A stretch of DNA of 64,000 bases from UBA6663 sp044226485. GTDB taxonomy: Bacteria > Chloroflexota > Anaerolineae > Anaerolineales > UBA6663. A program made the position numbers and the translations under genes. Position 1 is the stretch's first letter. The number at the start of each line of letters is the position of its first letter. Under the pieces are notes generated by a model. It saw nothing but the letters and a program-made list of their open reading frames with translations. It made no database searches and was not told the origin of the DNA. Of this stretch, positions 49,208-56,516 are shown one piece after another. The stretch covers positions 124,001-188,000 of the forward strand of contig JBGAGY010000006.1 of NCBI GenBank assembly GCA_044226485.1, written 5' to 3'.

Positions 49208-50019
49208 GCCACGGTGGCGGCGACAGTGGACGCTGGCTGGTCAGTTACGCTGACTTGATCACGCTGATGATGGCGTTGTTCCTGGTGCTCTACACCATGG
49301 GCCAGGTCGACATCGCGCGCTATCGAGCGCTGGCCGAGGCCTTCCGCGACGCTCTGAACGGGAAGGGCGGCATCCCCGCCAACGTGGTTGACGCCGGCAT
49401 CAACACGGATGGCGCCGGCACTGGCGAGTCGCGGCCGAACCCGGTCAACCCCGACGAGGGCTTCCCGGCGCGCACGACCGACTCGATGGATGTGGCCAGC
49501 GACCTGACCGGTTTGCTCGAGTCATCGGGTTTCGGCAGCAGCGTCAGCGTGCAGAACAACATCGAGGGCGTGATGCTCTCGCTCAGCGAAAACCTCGTCT
49601 TCGAGCCCAACAGTGCGGATCTGAACGTCAGGGCCACCGAGGTGCTCGACAAGATCACGAAGATGCTGGTGCCGATCGACAACGCGATCCGCGTCACGGC
49701 CTACACCGACGACACGCCGCCGACCGACCCGCGCTACCCGACCAATTGGGATCTCTCGTCAGCGCGCGCGACGACGATCGTGCGCTACTTCGCCGCCAAC
49801 GGCGTCGATCCGGCGCGGCTGTCGGCAACCGGGCGGGGCGAATTCGACCCGCTCTTCCCGAACACTTCTGATCAGAACCGCGCCTATAACCGTCGCGCGG
49901 AGATCGCCGTGATCTACACGGTCGAAAGCAATAACGTCGTGCTTCAACCTCTTGGCGCCGATCTGACCGGCGTATCGGGGGGGGGCACCAACACGACGAA
50001 CGGAGGGACCACTCCATGA
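49204..50019 (+). CDS. motB: flagellar motor stator protein MotB
   Basis: The 271-residue protein has one N-terminal membrane helix with the ion-carrying Asp in SYADLITLMMALFLVLY, a plug/linker region, and an OmpA-like peptidoglycan-binding domain (about 135-250; DNAIRVTAYTDDTPPTDPRY, WDLSSARATTIVRYF, QNRAYNRRAEIAVIYT). It anchors the stator to the wall. The absence of Tyr/Ser features does not allow me to tell H+ from Na+. Confidence 0.95.
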   Translation: MSHGGGDSGRWLVSYADLITLMMALFLVLYTMGQVDIARYRALAEAFRDALNGKGGIPANVVDAGINTDGAGTGESRPNPVNPDEGFPARTTDSMDVASDLTGLLESSGFGSSVSVQNNIEGVMLSLSENLVFEPNSADLNVRATEVLDKITKMLVPIDNAIRVTAYTDDTPPTDPRYPTNWDLSSARATTIVRYFAANGVDPARLSATGRGEFDPLFPNTSDQNRAYNRRAEIAVIYTVESNNVVLQPLGADLTGVSGGGTNTTNGGTTP

Positions 50020-50687
50020 AGAAGATCATGCCAATCCTCAAGACCGTCGGCATGGTGTTGCAGAACATCATGCTCGTCACGGTGTTCGCCATGAACGGCC
50101 TGATGGGCTACATCATGTTCGCGCCCGACGACATGCCCAAGCCGTTCTACCTCTCGTACGCCGGTCAGCTCCCGACGGTGCCCAGCACCCTGGGGGGCGA
50201 GATGACCGTCGGCGATACCGGCAGCGAGGGCGGCACCGCCTCAGAGGGAGGCACTGGCGAGAGCGGCCCCAAGATCGTCAAGATCTACGAGCCGGGCCAG
50301 GGCCAGATGGTCGACACGGGCACCAAGGTCGTCAACCTGGCCGACCCGGGCGGACGGCGCTTCTTGAAGGCCACGATCACGATCGAGGTCCCGCCGCTCG
50401 ACTTCTTCTTCCCGGTCGAGGTCGTGGAAGCCACAGCCACACCGGCTGCCGAAGGCGCGGCTGCCGTTGAGGACCCACGCACGGCGGAGTTCACCACGTT
50501 GATCGACAAGAAGATGCCGATCATCAACGACATCCTGAACACGCTGTTGACCAGCAAGACGTTCGATCAGATCTACACCGTCGAGGGCAAGGAAGCGCTG
50601 CGCGAGGAGATCAAGAAAGAGATCAACGCGCGTCTGCCCGAGCTCGGCGTGATCGCCGTCTATTTCACGGAATTCGTGGTGCAGTAA
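50016..50687 (+). CDS. fliL: flagellar basal body protein FliL
   Basis: The 223-residue protein has one N-terminal membrane helix (VGMVLQNIMLVTVFAMNGLM), a Gly/Ser-rich linker, and the FliL domain (GRRFLKATITIEV, DKKMPIINDILNTLLTSKTF, EIKKEINARL, AVYFTEFVVQ). It associates with the stator and supports torque. The linker with repeated GGT/SEGG is unusually Gly-rich. It lies between motB and fliM with overlaps at both ends. Confidence 0.93.
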   Translation: MKKIMPILKTVGMVLQNIMLVTVFAMNGLMGYIMFAPDDMPKPFYLSYAGQLPTVPSTLGGEMTVGDTGSEGGTASEGGTGESGPKIVKIYEPGQGQMVDTGTKVVNLADPGGRRFLKATITIEVPPLDFFFPVEVVEATATPAAEGAAAVEDPRTAEFTTLIDKKMPIINDILNTLLTSKTFDQIYTVEGKEALREEIKKEINARLPELGVIAVYFTEFVVQ

Positions 50688-51778
50688 TGCTTTCACAGGC
50701 CGAGATCGATGCGCTACTGAGCGGCTCGCTGCAAGCCGAGGACGCCACAAGCGGCGAGAGCCTCAACCTCGCCGACTTGATGAGCGCCGGCGGGGCCGCC
50801 GGAGGCACGGGCACGGATGCCGCGTCGTCGGGCGAGAACGAAGCCCCAGTCGACAAGCGCAACATCCGGCCGTACAACTTCTGGTCACCCGATCGCTTCT
50901 CGAAGGAGCAGATGCGGGCGGTCGAGCTTGTGCACGAAAACCTGGCCGAGCGCCTGACCACGTCGATGCCGACGTACATCCGCACCGAGTTTCGGCCGCG
51001 GGTCGTCCACGTCGAGCAGGGCAGGTCTGACGACTTCCTCAAGGAGCTTCAGCCTGGCACTCTTTTCCATGTCCTTGCGCTCGACCCGCTGCCCGGCCGC
51101 ATGCTGATGGTCTTCAGCCAGGAGATCATCTGGGTCATGCTCGACCGGCTGCTCGGCGGCCCGGGCCAGAGCTCGGTGACGGGCAAGGCCCTGACCGACA
51201 TCGGCCAGGCGCTCATGAACGGCACGATCGAGTACATGCTCAACGACATCAAGGCGTCGTGGGGCAAGATGATCCCGCTGATCGAGCCGCGGCTCGAGGA
51301 CAGCACGAACAACCACCACTGGGTGCAGATGATGATGGGCAACGCCCGCGTGCTCAACATCGTCTTTGAGGTCACGATCCAGCAGACCACGATCGGCACG
51401 ATGGGCATCTACGTGCCCTTCATGATGCTGAAGCCGGTGGCCAATCTGCTGAACCCGCACGTGTGGATCGCGGGCCAGGAAGAGCAGCAGCCGACCGACG
51501 AGTCGCGCGACATGGTCTTCCGGCGACTGAGCAAGGTGCCGATGCACGTGCGCATCGAGTTGGGCGGCGCCGAGCTGACGATGGGCGAATTGCTCAACCT
51601 TACCCCCGGTGACGTCATCCGCCTGGAGACCTCTGTCAATCAGGACCTGCGGATGTTCGTCAGCGACCGCCTGCGTTTCCTGACCCGGCCCGGCACGCTC
51701 AACGGCCGGATGTGCGTTCAGATCAAGTCGTCGGTCAGCGCGGAAGACGACCCGACGTTGTTCGAGGTGAACCCATGA
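50687..51778 (+). CDS. fliM: flagellar switch protein FliM
   Basis: The 363-residue C-ring protein starts with the CheY-P-binding peptide LSQAEIDALLSG. A variable linker leads to the middle domain (YNFWSPDRFSKEQMRAVELV, MLDRLLGGPG) and the C-terminal SpoA domain (VRIELGGAELTMGELLNLTP). It receives CheY-P from the chemotaxis operon in this window and switches rotation. The stop overlaps fliN. Confidence 0.97.
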   Translation: MLSQAEIDALLSGSLQAEDATSGESLNLADLMSAGGAAGGTGTDAASSGENEAPVDKRNIRPYNFWSPDRFSKEQMRAVELVHENLAERLTTSMPTYIRTEFRPRVVHVEQGRSDDFLKELQPGTLFHVLALDPLPGRMLMVFSQEIIWVMLDRLLGGPGQSSVTGKALTDIGQALMNGTIEYMLNDIKASWGKMIPLIEPRLEDSTNNHHWVQMMMGNARVLNIVFEVTIQQTTIGTMGIYVPFMMLKPVANLLNPHVWIAGQEEQQPTDESRDMVFRRLSKVPMHVRIELGGAELTMGELLNLTPGDVIRLETSVNQDLRMFVSDRLRFLTRPGTLNGRMCVQIKSSVSAEDDPTLFEVNP

Positions 51779-52101
51779 GTGACTCCACTTCAGCACCCGA
51801 GGTCAGGATGGCCTCGTTCGCGCCGATCGCGCCGGATCTCCCGGCCGGCGTGCCCAACGGCCTCGACCTCCTGATGGATGTGCCGCTGCGTATCTCGGTG
51901 GAGCTCGGTCGCACCCGGCTTTCGGTCCGCGAGGTGCTCGATCTGCAGAACGGGGCGGTCGTCGAGCTCGACCGGATGGCCGGCGATGCCGTCGACGTGC
52001 TCGTCAACGACAAGTTGATGGCGCGCGGCGAGGTTGTGGTTGTCGACGACAAATTCGGTATCCGCATCACCGAGATCCTGACGCCCAGCAAGAAATCGTA
52101 G
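51775..52101 (+). CDS. fliN: flagellar switch protein FliN
   Basis: The 108-residue protein is a single SpoA domain: DLLMDVPLRISVELGRTRLS, VREVLDLQNGAVVELDRMAG, VLVNDKLMARGEVVVVDDKF, GIRITEIL. It forms the base of the C ring with FliM and binds export proteins. It is short and has no FliY-type phosphatase domain, consistent with separate CheX/CheC genes. ATG 51775 overlaps the fliM stop. Confidence 0.96.
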   Translation: MSDSTSAPEVRMASFAPIAPDLPAGVPNGLDLLMDVPLRISVELGRTRLSVREVLDLQNGAVVELDRMAGDAVDVLVNDKLMARGEVVVVDDKFGIRITEILTPSKKS

Positions 52102-52160
52102 AGCGAGGAGCGTGGAGCGCGGGGCGACGTGAGCGTGCGCCCAGCGCTTACATCAACAAC

Positions 52161-52652
52161 ATGACGATTCAAGCATTGATCGTTCGGTGGCGCGGCCTGA
52201 AGCCGTGGCAACAATGGGGCATCGGCCTGGCTGTCGTCGCGACAGTCGGCCTGGCGGCGCTGATCCTCCCGGGGGAGGATTCAGGCGGGGCTGGCGACGA
52301 GGCCATGTTGGCGCTTCGTCTGCTGGTCAGTTTCGGTATCGTCATCGGCCTCATCTACTTGAGCCTGTACGCGCTCAAACGCTTCACCAGTTTCTCGACG
52401 CGCAAGGGCCGAATCCTGCGCAACGTCGAGAGCCTGCGTCTGGCCCCGCGCCAGGCTGTTCATCTGATCCAGGTCGGCGACCGGACGTTCCTGATCGGCG
52501 CGACCGACGGCGGGCTTCAGACGCTGGCTGAGGTCGAACTCGAGCCAACGGCCGAGCCCGTTCAAGGCAGTCTGCCAGCGCCCGTTTCGGCGCAGGAGCT
52601 GTTTGCGCGGCTGCTGGGCAGCGAGACGGCCCGCCACGAGGTGACGCCATGA
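52161..52652 (+). CDS. fliO: flagellar biosynthesis protein FliO
   Basis: The 163-residue protein has two hydrophobic helices (WGIGLAVVATVGLAALIL and LRLLVSFGIVIGLIYLSLYA). The second is followed by the FliO core RILRNVESLRLAPRQAVHLIQV and DRTFLIGATDGGLQTL. FliO helps assemble the FliP-FliQ-FliR export gate. The first helix is extra compared with many FliO proteins. Its stop overlaps fliP. Confidence 0.9.
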   Translation: MTIQALIVRWRGLKPWQQWGIGLAVVATVGLAALILPGEDSGGAGDEAMLALRLLVSFGIVIGLIYLSLYALKRFTSFSTRKGRILRNVESLRLAPRQAVHLIQVGDRTFLIGATDGGLQTLAEVELEPTAEPVQGSLPAPVSAQELFARLLGSETARHEVTP

Positions 52653-53416
52653 ACGCAATGCATCGTCGACTCCTGGGCGGCCTCGCTTTGGCCGGCCTCG
52701 CCTTGCTCCTCGCGGGCTGCGCGGCGTCGCCGCAGGCCCAGGCGCCCGGCGTCACGCTGAGCGTCGACCCGGCCGGCGGTCCGGCCGAGGTCACATCGGG
52801 CGTGCAGCTGCTGGTGCTGATGACGGTCCTGTCGATCGCGCCTTCGATCTTGATCCTGGCGACCTCGTTCACGCGCATCGTGATCGTCCTCTCGATGCTG
52901 CGCACGGCCCTGGGCACTCCGACGGCGCCGCCCAATCAGGTCATCGTCGGGCTCTCGCTGCTGCTGACCCTGTTCATCATGGCGCCCGTCTATCAAAAGA
53001 TCGACGAGCAGGCCATCCAACCGTATCTGCATGAACAGATCACGCAACAACAGGCCTTCGACAAGGCCGTCGAGCCGGTGCGCGAGTTCATGTTCAAGCA
53101 GACCCGCGCCAAAGACATCGAGCTCTTCCTGAGCCTGAGCGGCGAGACCCAACGCCCTAACGCGCTCAGCGAGATCCCGACGGTCGATCTGCTGCCGGCG
53201 TTCGTCATCAGTGAGCTACGGACGGCCTTCACCATGGCGTTCGTGATCTACGTGCCGTTCCTGGTGATCGAGATGGTCGTGTCGAGCGTGTTGCTGGCCA
53301 TGGGCATGATGATGCTGCCGCCGTCGCTCGTGTCGCTGCCGTTCAAGGTGCTGCTCTTCGTGATGGTCGACGGTTGGTATCTGCTGACGCGTTCGCTGGT
53401 CATGAGCTTCCATTGA
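52649..53416 (+). CDS. fliP: flagellar export gate protein FliP
   Basis: The 255-residue protein has an N-terminal signal sequence and the FliP membrane core: LTVLSIAPSILILATSFTRI (with MTVL), LRTALGTPTAPPNQVIVGLS, RAKDIELFLSLSGE, SELRTAFTMAFVIYVPFLVI and the C-terminal MMMLPPSLVSLPFKVLLFVM. The signal sequence ends in LLLAGC, a good lipobox, which is unusual for FliP. With FliQ and FliR it forms the export channel. Confidence 0.97.
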   Translation: MNAMHRRLLGGLALAGLALLLAGCAASPQAQAPGVTLSVDPAGGPAEVTSGVQLLVLMTVLSIAPSILILATSFTRIVIVLSMLRTALGTPTAPPNQVIVGLSLLLTLFIMAPVYQKIDEQAIQPYLHEQITQQQAFDKAVEPVREFMFKQTRAKDIELFLSLSGETQRPNALSEIPTVDLLPAFVISELRTAFTMAFVIYVPFLVIEMVVSSVLLAMGMMMLPPSLVSLPFKVLLFVMVDGWYLLTRSLVMSFH

Positions 53417-53435
53417 CCGGCGGGAGAAGGCTCGC

Positions 53436-53705
53436 ATGACTGAATCCTACGTCCTCACGCTCGCCCAAAACGCGCTGCAACTGGTGCTGATGCTGGCCGG
53501 GCCGGCCCTGCTGGTCAGCCTGGTCGTCGGCAGTGCCATCAGCCTGTTGCAGGCAGCCACGTCCGTCAATGAAGCGACTCTGACCTTCGTGCCCAAGATC
53601 GTCGGCGTGGGTCTCGTGATCTTCTTCCTTGGCGCCTGGATGGCTCAGCAGATGTTGGCGTTCATGAGCGGCCTGTTCACCAGCCTCCCTGATCTGGTGC
53701 ACTGA
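53436..53705 (+). CDS. fliQ: flagellar export gate protein FliQ
   Basis: The 89-residue protein has two membrane helices with the FliQ pattern: NALQLVLMLAGPALLVSLVV, ISLLQAATSVNEATLTFVPK, GVGLVIFFLGAWMAQQML. It starts 19 bases after fliP. The usual next gene fliR is displaced downstream by three signalling genes and a palindrome. Confidence 0.96.
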   Translation: MTESYVLTLAQNALQLVLMLAGPALLVSLVVGSAISLLQAATSVNEATLTFVPKIVGVGLVIFFLGAWMAQQMLAFMSGLFTSLPDLVH

Positions 53706-53723
53706 ACGGGGTGGGGTGGCACC

Positions 53724-54263
53724 ATGACCATCAGACGGCCCAACTTCCCGCATATCGCCCGTTCATCCGCCGCTTCGAGTTCGTTGCCGAGGCCAGCCGC
53801 GGTGCCGGAACCTGCGCTGCAGCGCTCACCGACCGAGCCGGCGGTGAACGGGCCAATTGCTCTGGCGCTCGCCGACGGCCTCACCCGCGATCTGATCCGG
53901 CTGCGTTTCGAGCGGCTCGGATGGCAGGTTCTGACGGTGAATGACGGCCGAAACGCACTGCACCTGCTTCAGACGCGAAGTCTGGCACTGATCTTGCTGG
54001 ATCTGTGGCTGCCTCAGATCAATGGGCTCGACGTCCTGCGCCAGGCGCGGAGGTCGACCCCGGCCATCATCCTCTCTGACGTGGCCTCGCCCGAACTTGT
54101 GTTAGGCGCGGCGGCCGTCGGAGCGCTGGGTTTCGTGCTGAAGCCCATTGATCTGGATGCCCTGGTGGCCAGGGCAAAGCAGGCAATGGCCAGCATGCTT
54201 GAGGGTGACTTGGTCGATGGACCACGGCGCTCAACCCCGACTTCGGGGACGATGCCGACGTGA
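53724..54263 (+). CDS. atypical response regulator 1 in the flagellar cluster
   Basis: The 179-residue protein has a disordered N-terminal extension of about 45 residues rich in Ser/Pro/Ala. The receiver has phospho-acceptor D93 in LILLDLWLPQINGLDVL and K140 in FVLKPIDLDAL, but only one acidic residue in the metal pair (LALADGLT). There is no output domain; a polar C-terminal tail follows. It is 18 bases after fliQ. It is clearly related to the next gene, so the pair arose by duplication. Confidence 0.82.
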   Translation: MTIRRPNFPHIARSSAASSSLPRPAAVPEPALQRSPTEPAVNGPIALALADGLTRDLIRLRFERLGWQVLTVNDGRNALHLLQTRSLALILLDLWLPQINGLDVLRQARRSTPAIILSDVASPELVLGAAAVGALGFVLKPIDLDALVARAKQAMASMLEGDLVDGPRRSTPTSGTMPT

Positions 54264-54352
54264 CCATCGCCTGACGACCCCCCGGCAGTCCGGTCCGAAC
54301 GCGCTCCGCGGCGCCGTGGACGGGTGACGCGGAAGCGAAGGGAGTACGTATC

Positions 54353-54955
54353 ATGCCCTCGACCGTAGCCGCTCATGTACCCACGCTGGTCAAGCGCCGC
54401 CCCAACGCCGTCTCCGCGGTGCCCGCGGCGCTCGACGTTGTCCGTCGACATGCCCCCGATCGATCGATCGCCATCGCGATGGCTGACTGCCCTGAGCGCG
54501 ACGCGCTCATCGAACGACTGCGCGCACTTGGCTGGCCCATGATCGTCGCCGAAGACGGCCCCGGCGCGCTTCACCTCATTGACATGCGCCAACCGGCATT
54601 GATCTTGCTAGACCTGTGTCTACCACTGATCAACGGGTTGGATGTGTTGCGACAGGCGGAGAAGCGTGTCCCCGCCATTCTGATTTCGGATTTCGTCTCG
54701 CCCGGTGTCCGGGCAGGGGCGGCCGCAGTCGGCGCGTTGAGTTTTCTTCTCCAGCCCGTGACAGTGGATGCCCTGGTCGACCAGGTGCAGCAAATCCTGT
54801 CACGATTGCCGGGCAACACGCCGGGCACCGAGGAGATCCATGACTGCAGCCGCGATGGCCTCAACGTTGAAACTGATCCCGGCGACGCCCGGTTGGGGTG
54901 GGCCGATCGAGCAGGCGAATTCGGGAGCACTGCGCGCCTTGGTGCGCATGCTTGA
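54353..54955 (+). CDS. atypical response regulator 2 lacking the conserved Lys
   Basis: The 200-residue protein has a basic N-terminal extension and a receiver with D87 in LILLDLCLPLINGLDVL. The conserved Lys is replaced by Gln (Q134 in LLQPVTVDAL), and the acidic pair is reduced as in the neighbour. Loss of this Lys usually uncouples phosphorylation from output. About the last 50 residues are low-complexity and overlap the start of the HD-GYP gene by 116 bases, so the true C-terminus could be affected by an undetected frameshift. Confidence 0.78.
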   Translation: MPSTVAAHVPTLVKRRPNAVSAVPAALDVVRRHAPDRSIAIAMADCPERDALIERLRALGWPMIVAEDGPGALHLIDMRQPALILLDLCLPLINGLDVLRQAEKRVPAILISDFVSPGVRAGAAAVGALSFLLQPVTVDALVDQVQQILSRLPGNTPGTEEIHDCSRDGLNVETDPGDARLGWADRAGEFGSTARLGAHA

Positions 54956-55484
54956 TGCGCGCGACACCGAGACTGAAGCGCATTCGCGCCGTGTCGTTCA
55001 CATCGCGCTGACGATCGGCATGGCCCTGGGACTTCCACCGGCCGAGCTGCGGTCGCTCGAGATCGGCGCGATGCTCCACGACGTCGGCAAAATCGGAGTG
55101 CCGGATTCCATCCTGCGCAAGCCCGGTCCGCTCACCTCCGACGAATGGCTGGTCATGCGCCAGCATCCCCGGATCGGCTGCGACATCCTCGCCGAACTCG
55201 GCTTTTTGAAGACGGCGTTGCCACTTGTGCTTCATCATCACGAGCGTTGGACAGGCGACGGCTATCCCGATCGGCTGAAGGGCAACGACATCCCGCTGGG
55301 CGCACGCATCTTCGCCATCGCCGATGCCTACGACGTCATCCGCTCGCGGCGTGTGTACAAACCGCCGTACACGCACAAGACGGCCGTCGACATCATCCGC
55401 CGTGACACCGGCACCCACTTCGATCCGCAGGTCAGCCAGGCGTTTTTTGACCTGTACGAGGTGCGACCGCCGCGGTTGAACTAG
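54840..55484 (+). CDS. HD-GYP domain c-di-GMP phosphodiesterase
   Basis: The 214-residue protein has the HD-GYP fold: RDTETEAHSRRVVHIALTIG, metal-binding H80-D81 in AMLHDVGKIGVPDSIL, HHHERWTGDGYPDRLKGNDI with the GYP motif at 141-143, and ARIFAIADAYDVI. It hydrolyses c-di-GMP. ATG 54840 has AGGAG four bases upstream and lies inside the second receiver gene, so it is probably coupled to it; receiver and HD-GYP are often one protein in other bacteria. Confidence 0.92.
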   Translation: MTAAAMASTLKLIPATPGWGGPIEQANSGALRALVRMLDARDTETEAHSRRVVHIALTIGMALGLPPAELRSLEIGAMLHDVGKIGVPDSILRKPGPLTSDEWLVMRQHPRIGCDILAELGFLKTALPLVLHHHERWTGDGYPDRLKGNDIPLGARIFAIADAYDVIRSRRVYKPPYTHKTAVDIIRRDTGTHFDPQVSQAFFDLYEVRPPRLN

Positions 55485-55491
55485 ACGACCC

Positions 55492-55576
55492 AGAAATCGG
55501 GAGTGCCCCGAAGTCCCCCGATGTCCGCGCGCGATCGCGCCGGACATCGGGGGACTTCGGGGCACTCCCGATTTCT
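55492..55576. repeat. intergenic inverted repeat, family A copy 2
   Basis: Two perfectly complementary 36-base arms (55492-55527 and 55541-55576) flank a 13-base GC-only loop that is itself nearly palindromic. The outer word ATCGGGAGTG/CACTCCCGAT and the inner GGACATCGGGGGAC are shared with the repeat at 3131-3209. It lies eight bases after the HD-GYP stop and before the fliR promoter, so it could end that transcript. Confidence 0.85.
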
Positions 55577-55701
55577 AACCCGTAAGCTTCTCCTAAACCC
55601 CTCAACTTTCACGCCCCGTTTGGGCGAATCGACCGCGCGCGATCTCACTTGAGCGCGAAACCCCACAATTTACTTCGGCTTTAGCGCCGGTTCATCAGGC
55701 A

Positions 55702-55734
55702 TTTACTGACCGCGTCGGCCCGCTCTCCTATGCT
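55702..55734 (+). promoter_or_regulatory. candidate motility-class promoter of fliR
   Basis: TTTACTGAC (55702-55710) is identical to the element before flbD, again followed by 17 bases and C-TATGCT (55728-55734). Earlier ATTTACTTCGG and CTTTAGCG words lie just upstream. It would give fliR-flhB-flhA their own transcript. Confidence 0.55.
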
Positions 55735-55753
55735 GTTTGGCAGGAGAAGCCAC

Positions 55754-56515
55754 GTGATCATCGCACTGGCCCAGGTACAGGTTTTCGTTCTCGCGTTCAC
55801 GCGAATCATGGCTGCCGTCGTGCAGGTGCCCGTGTTGGCCGGCCGCGCCATCCCGAACCGCGTGCGCGTGCCCCTGGGCATCCTGCTGACCATGCTGCTC
55901 GTGCCCTGGGCCCCATTGGCGGCCGACGCGCCCACGCTGGACCTGGTCCCCTTCGGCGCGGCACTGGCTCGCGAGTTCGTGGTGGGGTGGGCGATCGGCT
56001 TCGTCGCGACGCTGACCTTCGGCGCGATCCAGACGGCCGGCGAGTACGTCAGCACCGGCGGCGGCTTCGCTTCCGGCCGCGTGATGAACCCGGCTTTCGA
56101 TAGTTCAAGCACAGCGATCGATCAGCTCTACCTCATCATCGCCACCCTGATCTTCCTGACCTTCGACGGTCACCATCTCGTCTTGCTCGGCCTCGCCGGG
56201 ACCTTCAGGGCGCTGCCCATCGCCGGCCCGCTGCCGACGTTCTCGCTCGAACGCCTGCTCGGCCTGGCGCAGAGCCTCCTCACCGCCGGTCTGACCCTCG
56301 CGCTGCCGGTCCTGGCCGCCAGCCTGCTCGCGGACCTGACGCTCGGGCTCCTGGCGCGCGTCGCGCCGCAGATCCAGGTCTTCTTCCTGGAGGGCCCGCT
56401 GAAGGTCGGCGTCGTGCTCGTCACCCTGATCGCATCGCTGGGCGTGATCGTGCCCGGCATCACCGCCCTCGTGCGCGACATCGGTCCGCGCATGCAGTGG
56501 CTGGTAGGGATGTGA
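55754..56515 (+). CDS. fliR: flagellar export gate protein FliR
   Basis: The 253-residue protein has about six membrane helices: VQVFVLAFTRIMAAVVQVPV, VRVPLGILLTMLLVPWAPLA, EFVVGWAIGFVATLTFGAIQ with GEYVSTGGGFA, then later helices ending DIGPRMQWLVGM. I chose GTG 55754, with AGGAG seven bases upstream, over ATG 55730, which falls in the promoter -10 box. flhB starts one base after its stop. Confidence 0.95.
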   Translation: MIIALAQVQVFVLAFTRIMAAVVQVPVLAGRAIPNRVRVPLGILLTMLLVPWAPLAADAPTLDLVPFGAALAREFVVGWAIGFVATLTFGAIQTAGEYVSTGGGFASGRVMNPAFDSSSTAIDQLYLIIATLIFLTFDGHHLVLLGLAGTFRALPIAGPLPTFSLERLLGLAQSLLTAGLTLALPVLAASLLADLTLGLLARVAPQIQVFFLEGPLKVGVVLVTLIASLGVIVPGITALVRDIGPRMQWLVGM

Positions 56516-56516
56516 C

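Noticed and set aside
51735..52214. Minus-strand open frame across fliN
   Set aside because: FliN is clear on the plus strand and overlaps the fliM stop; the opposite frame is Ser/Arg/Thr-rich shadow.
55492..55576. Possible CRISPR or attachment site because of the long exact repeats
   Set aside because: There are only single palindromes without spacers, no cas genes, integrase or tRNA junction, so a REP/MITE-like repeat or terminator is the better reading.
55730..55753. ATG 55730 as the start of fliR
   Set aside because: It lies in the likely -10 box and has no ribosome site; GTG 55754 has AGGAG seven bases upstream and matches the FliR N-terminus.
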